Below are positions 1 to 9,326 of a stretch of DNA of 64,000 bases, one piece after another. A program made the translations under genes and the position numbers. Below the pieces are notes generated by a model that worked only from the letters and a program-made list of their open reading frames with translations, was not told the origin of the DNA and ran no database searches. This stretch comes from Rhodobacter maris (lineage in GTDB: Bacteria; Pseudomonadota; Alphaproteobacteria; Rhodobacterales; Rhodobacteraceae). Numbering within the stretch: the stretch's first letter is position 1; the number at the start of each line of letters is the position of its first letter. The DNA lies in contig NZ_OBMT01000008.1 in assembly GCF_900217815.1 (NCBI RefSeq), positions 99,928-163,927 of the forward strand, given 5' to 3'.

Positions 1-180
1 GGCCCGTTGTGCGGGCAGAGGCCGCCATTGGCAAGCGCGCGATTGTGCCGATTACAGCATCGGCAGGCCGGAGCCGCCGGGCGCACAAAATGTCGCAGCC
101 GCCAGCCCGGAAGCGCCGGAAGAGTGTTGCTTTTTTGACCATCTGAGGCGAGGCTGCGGCGACCCATTGCACGCAGGCCC
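1..180. other. Left edge, no certain gene
   Basis: A plus-strand frame is open from position 3 to a TGA at 144-146 and could be the tail of a gene that begins outside the window. Its last third is rich in Arg and Lys and I do not recognise it. The ORF on the opposite strand across this region has the low-complexity look of a shadow frame. Nothing firm can be called. Confidence 0.25.
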
Positions 181-618
181 ATGTCGCTCACCCCCGCTCT
201 TCCAGCCCGACCGCTTCGCCACGCGCTGCCGCGCGCGCTGGCGATCCTTGCGATGCTGGTGCAGGTGCTGTTCTTTGCCGAGCATCTGGGGGCGGCAGCC
301 GTGCATGAGATGGGCGCGGCCCAACCCGGCGCCCGGCTCGGCTTTTTGCAAATTTGCACGGGCGAGGGGGTCGCGCTTTATGACCCCGCCTCGGGCCGCA
401 TCGTCGCCCAACCCGGCGCGCCCGCCCCCACAGGGCACGGTGATTGCGCCGTCTGCGCCTCGGCGGGCGTGTGCAGCTTTGATGCGCCGGTTGCAAGCCT
501 TGCGCCCGCGCCGATTGTCACCCTGATTGCCGCGCTCGCACCCACGCTGTTTGTCCCCTTTGGCTTCATCGCTCCGCTTTCCCGCTCCGGCCAGATCCGC
601 GCGCCGCCGCGCGCCTGA
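181..618 (+). CDS. DUF2946 family small membrane or exported protein
   Basis: A 145-residue protein with a hydrophobic N-terminal segment (about residues 17-40) and another near the C-terminus (about 110-130). Between them lie the cysteines typical of DUF2946: an ICTGEG segment and a CAVCASAGVC cluster. DUF2946 proteins often lie beside copper-handling genes. Here the next genes encode two NosL-type copper proteins and an ABC exporter, so a role in copper or periplasmic metal handling is inferred. The start is the first ATG in frame; its ribosome binding site is weak. The biochemical role of the family is not established. Confidence 0.65.
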   Translation: MSLTPALPARPLRHALPRALAILAMLVQVLFFAEHLGAAAVHEMGAAQPGARLGFLQICTGEGVALYDPASGRIVAQPGAPAPTGHGDCAVCASAGVCSFDAPVASLAPAPIVTLIAALAPTLFVPFGFIAPLSRSGQIRAPPRA

Positions 619-747
619 CGACCCCGCGTCCGGGCCGGAGGGGCAGCGTCCCGCACCTCCGGCGCCGGTCGGGTGTCTTGCCGTGTTCGCGCCATGATCC
701 GGGGCCGCCTTCGGGCGCTTGCCCCACGCCAATGACCGGAGATTTCC

Positions 748-1392
748 ATGAACCGTCGCAATTTTCTGATCACCACCACCACCGGCGCCGCATTCGCGGG
801 GCTGGCAGGCACCGCCGCGCACGCCGAAATGGCGATGGCGCCCACCGAAAAGCCCGTGAGCCCGATGCAATGGACCGACGAGAACGGGCTGACGCGGTTT
901 TTGAAGGTCGATACCGACCCGCTCACCGATGAATTCGAAAAATACCCCCGCTGCCCCTATTGCGGCATGATGCGGCAGATGTATTCCCACACCCGTCACC
1001 TCATCGTCTATGCCAATGACACGGTCGATGCCACTTGCTCGCTCCACTGCGCGGCGATTTCGCTCGCGCTCAACATGGATGCCGGGCCGAAGGCGATCTA
1101 TGCGGGCGATGCCGGGGCCGAGGGCGAGGTGAAGCCGCTCGCCGAAACGGGCGCGATGACCTATGTGATCGACCCGGGCAAACCCGGCACGATGACAGCC
1201 GTGTCAAAATGGGCCTATGCCGATGCAGCCAAGGCCGAGGCCGCCGCCAGCGCCGCGGGGGCCAAGACCACAGCTTTTGACGAGGCGCTGACCCTCGCCT
1301 ATCTCGATATGGCCAAGGATACGCTCGCCATTCGGGCCCGCCGCGGGGAGAAACGCAAGCAAATGGGCATGGCTATGCCCGCCGGCAATTGA
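748..1392 (+). CDS. NosL family periplasmic copper-binding protein (copy 1)
   Basis: A 214-residue protein. The N-terminus MNRRNFLITTTTGAAFAGLA resembles a twin-arginine or Sec export signal. A CPYCGMM motif near residues 71-77 and a later C-x-x-x-C (CSLHC) match NosL, the Cu(I)-binding protein that helps metallate nitrous oxide reductase. No nosZ lies in the window, so the client is unknown; NosL-like proteins also occur in other copper contexts. The gene is followed 54 bp later by a second nosL-like gene and then an ABC transporter, so the set probably works together on metal delivery or cofactor assembly. Confidence 0.75.
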   Translation: MNRRNFLITTTTGAAFAGLAGTAAHAEMAMAPTEKPVSPMQWTDENGLTRFLKVDTDPLTDEFEKYPRCPYCGMMRQMYSHTRHLIVYANDTVDATCSLHCAAISLALNMDAGPKAIYAGDAGAEGEVKPLAETGAMTYVIDPGKPGTMTAVSKWAYADAAKAEAAASAAGAKTTAFDEALTLAYLDMAKDTLAIRARRGEKRKQMGMAMPAGN

Positions 1393-1446
1393 CCTTTTGC
1401 AACATTTTGGCCGCGCCTCACTGCGCGGCCTGACTTGGAGTTGACC

Positions 1447-1974
1447 ATGTGCAATATCTCGCAGCAATCCCGGCGGAGCACGCTGGCGCTGCTGCTCGGC
1501 GCGGCAGCGCTACCGCTCGCGCCCGGCTTTGCCTCTGCCGCGGCGGCAAAAATCACGCTGCCACCGCCCGGCCCCCGCGACACCTGCCCGGTCTGCGGCA
1601 TGTTCGTCGCGCGCTACCCGGACTGGATCGCGACGATCCAGTTTTCCGACGGCACAGCGGTGCATTTCGACGGGCCGAAGGATTTCTTCAAGTTCCTGCA
1701 CGACCCCGGCAAATATGCCCGCGGCCGCAGCCGCGCGCAGATCACCGGCATGGGGGTGAGCGATTATTACGAGGTCGCGATGGTCGATGCCCGCGAAGCG
1801 CTTTATGCGGTGGGCTCGGATGTGCTCGGGCCGATGGGCCATGAGTTCGTGCCGCTCGCGACCCCGGCCGATGCCGAGGATTTCATGCGCGACCACAAGG
1901 GCAAGCGGCTCGTGAGCTTTGCCGAGGTCACGCCCGAGCTGCCCTTCGCGCTTGATGAGGGCCGCTTCGAGTGA
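1447..1974 (+). CDS. NosL family periplasmic copper-binding protein (copy 2)
   Basis: A 175-residue protein with an export signal (RRSTLALLLGAAALPLAPG) and the NosL core CPVCGMFVARYPDW, followed by FDGPKDFFKF and a GHEFVPLA segment. This is a more canonical NosL than copy 1. I chose ATG 1447 because GGAG lies six bases upstream; the TTG at 1435 overlaps that Shine-Dalgarno sequence. The stop codon overlaps the GTG start of the next gene, indicating translational coupling to the downstream ABC transporter genes. The likely role is a Cu(I) chaperone in the periplasm; its acceptor cannot be read from the sequence. Confidence 0.8.
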   Translation: MCNISQQSRRSTLALLLGAAALPLAPGFASAAAAKITLPPPGPRDTCPVCGMFVARYPDWIATIQFSDGTAVHFDGPKDFFKFLHDPGKYARGRSRAQITGMGVSDYYEVAMVDAREALYAVGSDVLGPMGHEFVPLATPADAEDFMRDHKGKRLVSFAEVTPELPFALDEGRFE

Positions 1975-2318
1975 CCGCCCTGCCCCGATATCGCCGCCCC
2001 GCCACGCCGGTCTTCGGGGCACTGGGCCTGCTCGTGGCGCTTGGCATGGCCGAGGCCGCCGATGCGCTTTGGCGCGCCCCGCAAGAGCGCCTGCGCATCG
2101 CGCGCGAGCGTCAGATCGTGGCCGATCTCGGCCTGAGCGATCTCGCCCTTTTCACCGAGGCACGCTACACCCGCCACCCCGCGCTCGCCGATCATGCCGC
2201 CGCCTTTCAAGATGCGCCCGGCAGTTTCGAACATTTCCCCTCCGGCAGTTTCGTGCCCCCTGCGGGGCCATGGGGCGCGGCAAGGCTCGGCTTTTCGGAA
2301 GCGGAGGTCACACGATGA
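1971..2318 (+). CDS. Small hypothetical membrane-anchored protein
   Basis: A 115-residue protein starting at a GTG that overlaps the previous stop (GTGA). One hydrophobic segment lies at about residues 12-30; the rest is a soluble tail. Four bases of its 3' end overlap the ATG of the following permease gene. I do not recognise a family. Its position between a NosL protein and an ABC permease suggests an accessory subunit of that system, but this rests on context only. Confidence 0.6.
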   Translation: MTALPRYRRPATPVFGALGLLVALGMAEAADALWRAPQERLRIARERQIVADLGLSDLALFTEARYTRHPALADHAAAFQDAPGSFEHFPSGSFVPPAGPWGAARLGFSEAEVTR

Positions 2319-3451
2319 ACGCGCTGCGCCGCCAACGCGCACTCGCTGATTACACGATCGCCGCGCTTTCCCGCCGCAAGGTCAAGAACCTTGCCCTCGT
2401 CGCGGTCTTCTCGCTTGTGGTGTTTTTGCTGGCCTCGGCGATGTTCTTCGCCTCGGCTCTGCGGCAAGAGGCGGATGCCGCGCTTGAGGGTGCGCCGGAT
2501 CTGATCGTGCAGCAGCTTTCGCTTGGCCGTCAGGCGATGATTTCTGCCGATCTGATCGACGATCTCGCCAGCATCCGCGGCGTGCGCGATGTGCGTGGTC
2601 GGCTTTGGGGCTATTATTATGACCGGGTGAGCGGCGCGAATTACACCGTGATGGTGCCCGAAGCGGGGCAGATGCCCCCCCCCGGGCAGGTGATCATTGG
2701 CGAGGGCATCGCGCGGGCGCGCGGGCTTGAATGGCAGGGCGCCCCGCTCTTTCTCTCCCGCAAGCAGGGGGATTTGAACCGCTTCGACGTGGCGCAAACC
2801 TTTGAAAGCGACTCTGCCCTGCTGACCGCCGATCTGCTCTTGATGAACGCGGCGGATTTCCGCGCCTTTTTCTCGGTGCCCGAGGACATGTTCACCGACC
2901 TTGCCGCCAGCGTGCGCAACCCGCGCGAACGCGCCACCGTGGTCGACAAGGCCAGCCGCGCGATGCCCGATGCCCGCTTCGTCACCCGCGACGACATTGC
3001 CCGCACCTATATGAAGCTCTTTGACTGGCGCGAGGGGATGATGGTGGCCCTTGCCGCGGTTGCCATGCTCGCCTTCGCGATTTTTGCCGCCGACAAAGCC
3101 TCGGGCCTCTCCGCCGAGGAAGCGCGCGAGATCGGCATATTGAAGGCGATCGGCTGGGATACGCGCGATGTGATCGCGATGAAGCTCTGGGAAGGCGGCT
3201 TTGTCTCGCTTGGCGCGTTCCTCCTTGGCACAACAGCAGCTTACGCCCATGTTTTCTGGGCTGGCGCGCCACTCTTTGCGCCGGTGCTGAAAGGCTGGGC
3301 CGTGATCTACCCCGCGTTCAGGCTCGCCCCCGGGGTGGATCTTTCCGAGCTTGTGGTGCTTTTGCTGCTCACCACGCTGCCCTATGCGGCGGCAACGGTG
3401 GTGCCGGTCTGGCGCGCGGCAAGTGCCGACCCCGATGCGGTGATGCGATGA
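2315..3451 (+). CDS. ABC transporter permease, MacB/FtsX type
   Basis: A 378-residue protein with an N-terminal membrane segment (VKNLALVAVFSLVVFLLASA), a large periplasmic domain of about 200 residues, and three C-terminal membrane segments. An E-I-G-I-LKAIGW motif lies just after the second segment. This is the FtsX/MacB/LolC topology of type VII ABC systems, which perform work on periplasmic substrates rather than ordinary import. The ATG overlaps the previous gene and the TGA overlaps the ATPase start (ATGA). NosL-plus-ABC arrangements recall nosDFYL, but this permease is of the MacB type rather than NosY-like. Confidence 0.85.
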   Translation: MNALRRQRALADYTIAALSRRKVKNLALVAVFSLVVFLLASAMFFASALRQEADAALEGAPDLIVQQLSLGRQAMISADLIDDLASIRGVRDVRGRLWGYYYDRVSGANYTVMVPEAGQMPPPGQVIIGEGIARARGLEWQGAPLFLSRKQGDLNRFDVAQTFESDSALLTADLLLMNAADFRAFFSVPEDMFTDLAASVRNPRERATVVDKASRAMPDARFVTRDDIARTYMKLFDWREGMMVALAAVAMLAFAIFAADKASGLSAEEAREIGILKAIGWDTRDVIAMKLWEGGFVSLGAFLLGTTAAYAHVFWAGAPLFAPVLKGWAVIYPAFRLAPGVDLSELVVLLLLTTLPYAAATVVPVWRAASADPDAVMR

Positions 3452-4128
3452 TAACCCTCTCCGATGTATCGAAAATTTATAACGAGGGCCGCCCGAACGC
3501 GGTCACGGCACTCCACGCCGTCACCCTGACCATCGCCCGGGGCGGGGTCACGGTGTTCATGGGGCCCTCGGGCTCGGGCAAGACCACGCTTTTGAGCCTT
3601 GTGGGCTGCATGGCGCGCCCCAGCACCGGGCGCATCACCCTCGATGGCGCGCCGGTCTCCGGCCTGCCCGAGCGGTTTCTGACCGATCTGCGGCGCCGGC
3701 ACTTCGGCTTCGTGTTCCAGCGCTTCAACCTGATCCGCGGTCTGACGGTGCTCGACAACGTGATGCTGCCCGCCGCCCCCTTGGGCGAAGACCCGCGCGC
3801 CGTGCAAGCGCGCGCGCTGGCCCGGCTCGAGGCTCTGGGGCTCGGCCCGAAGGCCTTGATGCCTGTCGAAGTGCTCTCGGGCGGTGAAACGCAGCGCGCC
3901 GCCATCGCCCGCGCGCTCGTGAACGATGCGCCGGTGCTGATCGCCGATGAACCAACCGCCAACCTCGATACCGCGCTCACGCACCGCTTTCTCGATATTG
4001 TGGCCGCGCTGCGCGATCAGGGCAAAACGGTCCTGCTGACAAGCCATGACCCGCGCATCATCGCGGCAGCCCCCGTAAGCGCTGTGGTCGAGATGCGTGA
4101 CGGGCAGGTGGTTGAGGTGCGTTCGTGA
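3448..4128 (+). CDS. ABC transporter ATP-binding protein, LolD/MacB type
   Basis: A 226-residue ATPase with Walker A GPSGSGKTT (about residues 40-48), Q-loop FVFQRFNLI, signature LSGGETQR, Walker B VLIADEP and switch His in LLTSHD. Size and motifs fit the LolD/MacB nucleotide-binding domain that partners the permease encoded immediately upstream. Its stop overlaps the GTG start of the next gene (GTGA), so permease, ATPase and the following membrane protein are probably made in fixed ratio. Confidence 0.9.
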   Translation: MITLSDVSKIYNEGRPNAVTALHAVTLTIARGGVTVFMGPSGSGKTTLLSLVGCMARPSTGRITLDGAPVSGLPERFLTDLRRRHFGFVFQRFNLIRGLTVLDNVMLPAAPLGEDPRAVQARALARLEALGLGPKALMPVEVLSGGETQRAAIARALVNDAPVLIADEPTANLDTALTHRFLDIVAALRDQGKTVLLTSHDPRIIAAAPVSAVVEMRDGQVVEVRS

Positions 4129-5123
4129 TCTTCCGCACCCCGATCCTGACCCTGCTCCTCGTCTCCTTTCTCGCGCTTCTGGTGGCGCTGGGCGCCGCCT
4201 GGTTCGGGCAACGGCTGGTGCGGCACTGGGATCTGGCCTCGGGAAGCCGCGCGCAGCTTGAGATGGAACGGCGCACCGAGCTTGTCTCGACCCTCTTTGC
4301 GATGGTGATGCTGGCGGAGGCGGTGGCGCTGTTTCTGTTCGTGTTCAACGCAGACCGGATGGCGGCGCTGTTCGTGGGGGCGATGTGCGCGGTCGGCACG
4401 CTCAATGTGAATGGCTACGGTTTCCCGGCGCTTTATGCCAAGATCGCGGTGTTCTTCGCCGCAGCGGTCTGGCTGATCGTGGATCATGTGGACCGGCTTG
4501 GGCGCGACTACCCGCTCACCCGCGTGAAATATGCGCTCATCCTTGGGATCGCGCCGCTCGTGATCCTCGCGGGGGGGCTGGAACTCGCCTATTATCTCAA
4601 CCTGCGCACCGATGTGATCACCTCCTGCTGCTCGAAGCTCTTCACCCCGGCAAATGAAGGGATCGGCAACGAGATGGCGGGCCTCGCCCCGGGGCTCTCG
4701 CTCTGGGCTTTGGCACTGGCGGAGCTGGTGGTGTTGGGGCTCGGCGCCTATGCCGTCAGGACCGGGCGCGGCCATGCTCTCTTCGCGCTGGCGGGGGCGG
4801 TGTTCTTTGCGGTGGCGCTGACGGCGATGGTCTCGGTGATTTCGCTCTATGTCTATGAGAACCCCAATCATCACTGCCCGTTCTGCATTCTGCAGCGGGA
4901 GTATTTCTATATCGGCTATGCCTTCTACGTGCCGCTGTTCGGCGCAACGGCGCTGGCGCTCGGGCTTGGCGCCACCGCCCCGTTCCAGCGCCGTGCGAGC
5001 CTTGAAGCGGTCCTGCCGCCGGTTGCGCGCCGGTTCACGCTCTGGGCGATGGCGGGCTTTGCCACCTATGGCGCAGTAACGCTTCTGGTGATCGCCCGCT
5101 CACATCTGATCCTCTTCGGCTGA
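4125..5123 (+). CDS. Polytopic membrane protein with Cys motifs, unknown function
   Basis: A 332-residue integral membrane protein with about eight hydrophobic segments. Two cysteine motifs stand out: TSCCSK in the middle and HHCPFC in the C-terminal third, the latter in a loop beside a membrane segment. Such paired cysteines suggest thiol redox chemistry or soft-metal binding. The GTG start overlaps the ATPase stop, so it is the last gene of the NosL/ABC operon. I cannot assign a family. Possible roles are an electron donor or metal conduit for the operon; this is inference. Confidence 0.7.
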   Translation: MIFRTPILTLLLVSFLALLVALGAAWFGQRLVRHWDLASGSRAQLEMERRTELVSTLFAMVMLAEAVALFLFVFNADRMAALFVGAMCAVGTLNVNGYGFPALYAKIAVFFAAAVWLIVDHVDRLGRDYPLTRVKYALILGIAPLVILAGGLELAYYLNLRTDVITSCCSKLFTPANEGIGNEMAGLAPGLSLWALALAELVVLGLGAYAVRTGRGHALFALAGAVFFAVALTAMVSVISLYVYENPNHHCPFCILQREYFYIGYAFYVPLFGATALALGLGATAPFQRRASLEAVLPPVARRFTLWAMAGFATYGAVTLLVIARSHLILFG

Positions 5124-5197
5124 AAGTCGTTCGCCTCGGCAGAGCCGAGCCGACCCAAGATCCCCGTCTTTCGAACTTGCGCAAATATCCCGGGGGT

Positions 5198-5242
5198 CCG
5201 GGGGCGGAGCCCCCGGCGGGTCGCTCCGCGCCAGCGGAGCGA
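5198..5242. repeat. REP-like double hairpin, copy 1
   Basis: Two adjacent perfect hairpins: 5198-5216 (CCGGGGGC, loop GGA, GCCCCCGG) and 5221-5242 (TCGCTCCGC, loop GCCA, GCGGAGCGA). The same two-hairpin plan recurs at 5293-5343, so this looks like an intergenic palindromic repeat family rather than two chance terminators. There is no T-run after either stem. Confidence 0.6.
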
Positions 5243-5292
5243 AACAGCCTCCTGCAAACATCACGCACGACTTAAGGCGCATCAATCGGGGG

Positions 5293-5343
5293 GCGCGGGG
5301 GGCTTTGCCCCCCGCGCGGGTCGCCTCGGCCCTGCCGAGGCGA
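5293..5343. repeat. REP-like double hairpin, copy 2
   Basis: A second copy of the plan at 5198-5242: GCGCGGGGGGC, loop TTT, GCCCCCCGCGC (5293-5317), then GGG, then TCGCCTCGGC, loop CCT, GCCGAGGCGA (5321-5343). The stems differ in sequence from copy 1 but keep pairing, which is compensatory change and argues that structure is conserved. Confidence 0.6.
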
Positions 5344-5350
5344 AAGCAAA

Positions 5351-5371
5351 AGCCCCGCCGAAGGCGGGGCT
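5351..5371 (-). terminator. Intrinsic terminator of pntAB
   Basis: Stem AGCCCCGCC / GGCGGGGCT with loop GAA. On the minus strand the stem is followed by TTTTGCTTT, as expected for rho-independent termination 23 bp after the pntB stop. Reading plus-strand transcripts from the upstream operon it has only a short T-run, so it may be weakly bidirectional. Confidence 0.8.
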
Positions 5372-5393
5372 TTCCAATGCCGTAAGATCAGAC

Positions 5394-6830
5394 TCAGCGC
5401 CGGATCAGATGCAGCAGTTCCTCGATCGACTTCTTCGCGTCGCCATAGAACATCCGCGTATTTTCCTTGTAGAAAAGCGGGTTTTCGATGCCCGAATAGC
5501 CCGTGCCCTGACCGCGTTTGGAAACAAAGACCTGCTTCGCCTTCCACACTTCCAGAACCGGCATCCCGGCGATCGGCGAGTTCGGATCGTCTTGCGCCGC
5601 CGGGTTCACGATGTCGTTCGAGCCGATCACGATCGCCACGTCGGTTTCAGGGAAGTCCTCGTTGATCTCGTCCATCTCAAGGACGATGTCATAAGGCACT
5701 TTCGCCTCGGCGAGCAGCACGTTCATGTGCCCCGGCAAGCGCCCCGCCACCGGGTGAATGGCAAAGCGAACCGACTTGCCGCGCGAGCGCAGCAGCGTGG
5801 TGAGTTCGCTCACCGCCATCTGCGCCTGCGCCACCGCCATGCCATAACCCGGGATGATGATGATGCTTTCGGCTTCATTCAGCGCATCGGCCACGCTTTG
5901 CGCATCAATCGCCACCATCTCGCCTTCCACCGCCTGCGCGGGGCCCGAGGTGTTGCCAAAGCCGCCGAGGATCACTGAGACAAACGAGCGGTTCATCGCC
6001 TTGCACATGATGTAGCTCAGGATCGCGCCCGAAGAGCCCACCAGCGCCCCGGTCACGATCAGAAGATCGTTGCCGAGCGAGAAGCCGATCGCCGCCGCGG
6101 CCCAGCCCGAATAGGAGTTGAGCATCGAGACGACCACCGGCATATCGGCGCCGCCGATGCCCATGATCAGGTGATAGCCGATGAAAAGCGCCAGAAGCGT
6201 CATCACGATGAGCGGCCAGGTGCCATAGCCGAGCATGAAGAGCACGAGCATCGCCACCGAGCCAAGCGCGGCAACGGCGTTGAGAATATGGCCGCCCGGA
6301 AGCTTCTTGGCCTTGCTGTCGACCTTGCCCGCGAGCTTGCCGAAGGCGATGATCGAACCGGTGAAGGTCACGGCCCCGATGAACACGCCGAGGAACAGCT
6401 CGACATGCAGGATGGTGAGCTCGGTCGGCGTTTTATGCGCCACAACCGCGCCAAAGCCGCGCAGCAGCGCCTTCGCCGCCTCGTTCATTTCCGGCACGGT
6501 GACCGACTCGATATAGGCGTTATAGCCCACAAGCACGGCCGCAAGGCCAACGAGCGAGTGCATCGCCGCAACGAGTTGCGGCATCTCGGTCATCTGCACC
6601 TTCTTGGCGACTTTGACGCCATAAAAGCCGCCCCAGCCGAGCAGGATGATCGACAGCAGCCAGTAGCCCTGACCGGGGCCGACCAGTGTTGCCGCGACGG
6701 CAAGCGCCATCCCGACAATGCCGTACCAGACCGCCCGCTTGGCGCTTTCCTGGCCCGAGAGCCCGCCCAGCGAGAGGATGAAAAGAACCGCCGCAACAAC
6801 GTAAGCGGCCGTGGTGAAACCGAAATCCAT
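5394..6830 (-). CDS. pntB: NAD(P) transhydrogenase subunit beta
   Basis: A 478-residue protein, close to the roughly 460 residues of E. coli PntB. The N-terminal half has eight to nine membrane segments and forms the proton channel. The C-terminal domain III binds NADP(H), with the [10 protein letters not shown] nucleotide-binding motif, a following [19 protein letters not shown] segment and [11 protein letters not shown]. The enzyme uses the proton gradient to drive hydride transfer from NADH to NADP+. It lies 15 bp downstream of pntA, with a terminator after it. Confidence 0.97.
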   Translation of the reverse strand: MDFGFTTAAYVVAAVLFILSLGGLSGQESAKRAVWYGIVGMALAVAATLVGPGQGYWLLSIILLGWGGFYGVKVAKKVQMTEMPQLVAAMHSLVGLAAVLVGYNAYIESVTVPEMNEAAKALLRGFGAVVAHKTPTELTILHVELFLGVFIGAVTFTGSIIAFGKLAGKVDSKAKKLPGGHILNAVAALGSVAMLVLFMLGYGTWPLIVMTLLALFIGYHLIMGIGGADMPVVVSMLNSYSGWAAAAIGFSLGNDLLIVTGALVGSSGAILSYIMCKAMNRSFVSVILGGFGNTSGPAQAVEGEMVAIDAQSVADALNEAESIIIIPGYGMAVAQAQMAVSELTTLLRSRGKSVRFAIHPVAGRLPGHMNVLLAEAKVPYDIVLEMDEINEDFPETDVAIVIGSNDIVNPAAQDDPNSPIAGMPVLEVWKAKQVFVSKRGQGTGYSGIENPLFYKENTRMFYGDAKKSIEELLHLIRR

Positions 6831-6845
6831 TATGTTCCCCTCCGC

Positions 6846-8420
6846 TTACGACTTCTGGAACATCGCCAGCATGCGCCGGGTGACCATGAAACCGCCGAAG
6901 ATGTTGATGCCCGCAAGGAAGACCGAGACGGCCGAAAGCAGCACCACCAGATAGTTGGTCGAGCCCACCTGCATCAGCGCGCCCAGAATGATGATCGAGG
7001 AGATCGCGTTCGTGACGGCCATCAAGGGCGTGTGCAGCGAATGCGAGACGTTCCAGATCACCTGGAAGCCGACGAAGCACGAGAGCGCAAAAACGATGAA
7101 GTGCGCCATGAAGCTCGCCGGCGCGACAAGGCCGATACCAAGGAGGAAGGCCCCACCCGCCCCGAGCATGATCAGCTGATCGCGGGTCTGCTTGCGGAAG
7201 GCGGCTTTTTCAGCGGCGCGGATTTCCTCAGGCGTCAGCGCTTTGGGCTTTTCCTTCGGCTTTTGCGCGGCAATCGCGGCCACTTTCGGCGGCGGCGGCG
7301 GGAAAGTGATCTCGCCCTGATAAGCGACCGTCGCGCCGCGGATCACATCGTCTTCCATGTTGTGCACGACAACGCCGTCCTTGCCCGGGGTCAGGTCGGT
7401 CATCATGTGACGGATGTTGGTCGCGTAAAGCTGGCTCGATTGCTGCGCCATCCGGGACGGGAAATCGGTGTAGCCAATCACGGTCACGCCGTTCTCGGTG
7501 ACGACCTTCTCGTCCTTTTTGGTCAGCTCGCAGTTGCCGCCGCGCTCGGCGGCAAGGTCAACGATCACCGAGCCGCGCTTCATCGCCGCGACCATATCCT
7601 TGGTCCAGAGGATCGGCGCATCGCGGCCGGGGATCAGCGCCGTGGTGATGACGATGTCCATCTCGGGCGCAAGCTCGCGGAATTTCTTCAGTTGCGCTTC
7701 GCGGAACTCAGGGCTCGAGGGGGCGGCATAGCCCCCCGTCGCGGCGCCGTCCTGCTGCGTTTCCTCGAAATCGAGATAGACGAATTCAGCGCCCATCGAT
7801 TCGATCTGCTCGGCCACTTCGGGGCGCACATCAAAGGCATAGGTGATCGCACCGAGCGCGGTCGAGGCGCCGATCGCGGCAAGCCCCGCAACACCCGCAC
7901 CGACGATCAGCACCTTCGCGGGCGGCACCTTGCCCGCCGCCGTCACCTGACCGGTGAAGAAGCGGCCGAAATTGTTGCCCGCCTCGATCACCGCGCGGTA
8001 GCCGGAGATGTTCGCCATCGACGACAGCGCATCCATCTTTTGGGCGCGCGAGATCCGCGGCACCATATCCATCGCAACGACATTGGCGCCGGTGGCCTTC
8101 GCAGCCTCCAGAAGCGCCTTGTTCTGACCGGGATAGAAGAAGGAAATCAGCGTTTTACCGGGTTTGAGACGCGCCATCTCGGCATCGACCGGCGGGCGCA
8201 CCTTGACGATGAAATCGACGGTGTCGAAGAGTGTGGCGGCGCCCTTCACCACGGTCACGCCCGCAGCCTCATAGGCACTGTCTTCGAAGCCTGCCGCATG
8301 ACCGGCCCCGGCCTCGACGTAGCATTCATGTCCGAGCTTCTGGAGCTGGACCGCAGAGTCGGGGGTGAGTGCGACGCGCGCTTCCCCCTCGAAAATCTCC
8401 TTCGGAGCGCCGATTTTCAC
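6846..8420 (-). CDS. pntA: NAD(P) transhydrogenase subunit alpha
   Basis: A 524-residue protein with the NAD(H)-binding domain I (MKIGAPKE start, [31 protein letters not shown]ossmann motif, EFREAQLKK) and, after a Lys/Pro-rich linker, four C-terminal membrane helices. The undivided alpha subunit is like E. coli PntA rather than the split PntAA/PntAB form. I prefer the GTG at 8420: GGGAGAGAGA lies just upstream and the conserved KIGAPKE follows directly. A TTG at 8435 is possible but overlaps that ribosome site. Forms an operon with pntB. Confidence 0.95.
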   Translation of the reverse strand: MKIGAPKEIFEGEARVALTPDSAVQLQKLGHECYVEAGAGHAAGFEDSAYEAAGVTVVKGAATLFDTVDFIVKVRPPVDAEMARLKPGKTLISFFYPGQNKALLEAAKATGANVVAMDMVPRISRAQKMDALSSMANISGYRAVIEAGNNFGRFFTGQVTAAGKVPPAKVLIVGAGVAGLAAIGASTALGAITYAFDVRPEVAEQIESMGAEFVYLDFEETQQDGAATGGYAAPSSPEFREAQLKKFRELAPEMDIVITTALIPGRDAPILWTKDMVAAMKRGSVIVDLAAERGGNCELTKKDEKVVTENGVTVIGYTDFPSRMAQQSSQLYATNIRHMMTDLTPGKDGVVVHNMEDDVIRGATVAYQGEITFPPPPPKVAAIAAQKPKEKPKALTPEEIRAAEKAAFRKQTRDQLIMLGAGGAFLLGIGLVAPASFMAHFIVFALSCFVGFQVIWNVSHSLHTPLMAVTNAISSIIILGALMQVGSTNYLVVLLSAVSVFLAGINIFGGFMVTRRMLAMFQKS

Positions 8421-8710
8421 TTCTCTCTCTCCCAATGCTGCCCCCGGACGATTTCAGCCGGGGGACAAAACGTGGCGACAGCCTCTTAACACCGCGTAAG
8501 AAAGTTTCACAAGCGAATGATCACAGGAAACAGATGGGAATCTGACGCAGTCTTTGGGCCGCAGTGCGGCATACCGTTGCATACCATGTTACCGCTCCCA
8601 TTTACCAAAATGTTTCAAGGGTTTGCTGAAGTACCGGGCAATCCGGCAAATTCCCGCGCGTGACGCGGAGACACGAGGCTGCGACGATTTTTCTGCGCCG
8701 CAGCATCACT

Positions 8711-9178
8711 TCAAAGCCAGCGCCGGGTGCGGGCGCGGTAACGGGCATAATCCTCGCCATGCGCCGCTGCGATCCAGGCCTCTTCGCCCCTGATGTAACG
8801 ATGCGTGATCCAGAGCATGAAGGCGGGCACAAGCGGCGCGGCAAAGAGCGCGTTCCAGATCAGCAAAAGCCCCGAGAGGATGACGGCATCGGCCAGATAG
8901 ATCGGGTTGCGCGAGAGCGCGAAGATACCGTTGGTCACGAGCCTTGCGGGCTGGCGACGGGGAATGAAGGTGGTGCGGGCGCGCACCATCTGCGCCGCAG
9001 CGAGCCCCGAGATCGCAAGGCCCAGCCCGACCAGCGCCCAGCCGAGGGCGGGCGCGTAAGGGATCGGCAGCGGGGCGAGCTGCCCCACCGCCCAGCCCAG
9101 CGCTGCAAAAACCGCGAGCCACATCGGCGGGAGTTCCATTTCTTGCAGCGCAAGTTTCAGTGTCGTTGCCAGGTTCAT
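8711..9178 (-). CDS. Isoprenylcysteine methyltransferase (ICMT)-like membrane protein
   Basis: A 155-residue protein with about four membrane segments and the C-terminal signature of the ICMT/phospholipid methyltransferase superfamily: GIFALSRNPIYLADAV, then RYIRGEEAWIAAAHGEDYARYRARTRRWL. The RNP and E-E-x-x-L-like elements line the SAM and substrate site in this superfamily. Bacteria do not prenylate CaaX proteins, so the true substrate is unknown. ATG 9178 is chosen because GGGGAGAGAGCG precedes it; the upstream extension lacks conserved features. It is divergent from kynU. Confidence 0.75.
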   Translation of the reverse strand: MNLATTLKLALQEMELPPMWLAVFAALGWAVGQLAPLPIPYAPALGWALVGLGLAISGLAAAQMVRARTTFIPRRQPARLVTNGIFALSRNPIYLADAVILSGLLLIWNALFAAPLVPAFMLWITHRYIRGEEAWIAAAHGEDYARYRARTRRWL

Positions 9179-9326
9179 CGCTCTCTCCCCTGCCCTGATC
9201 CGCATTTTGGGGCTCGCGCCGGGGCTGGCAAGCCCCGCCCGGCGGGTCACTTGCGCGCAGGTGCACAGCCGCCCCCCCTTGCACTCGCCGCCCGCCCCGG
9301 GCAGGCTCCGCCCGAGGGAGGCTCCG

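Noticed and set aside
6171..8489. A 772-codon plus-strand frame
   Set aside because: Antisense to pntAB and composed mostly of Arg, His, Asp and Glu, as expected of a shadow frame.
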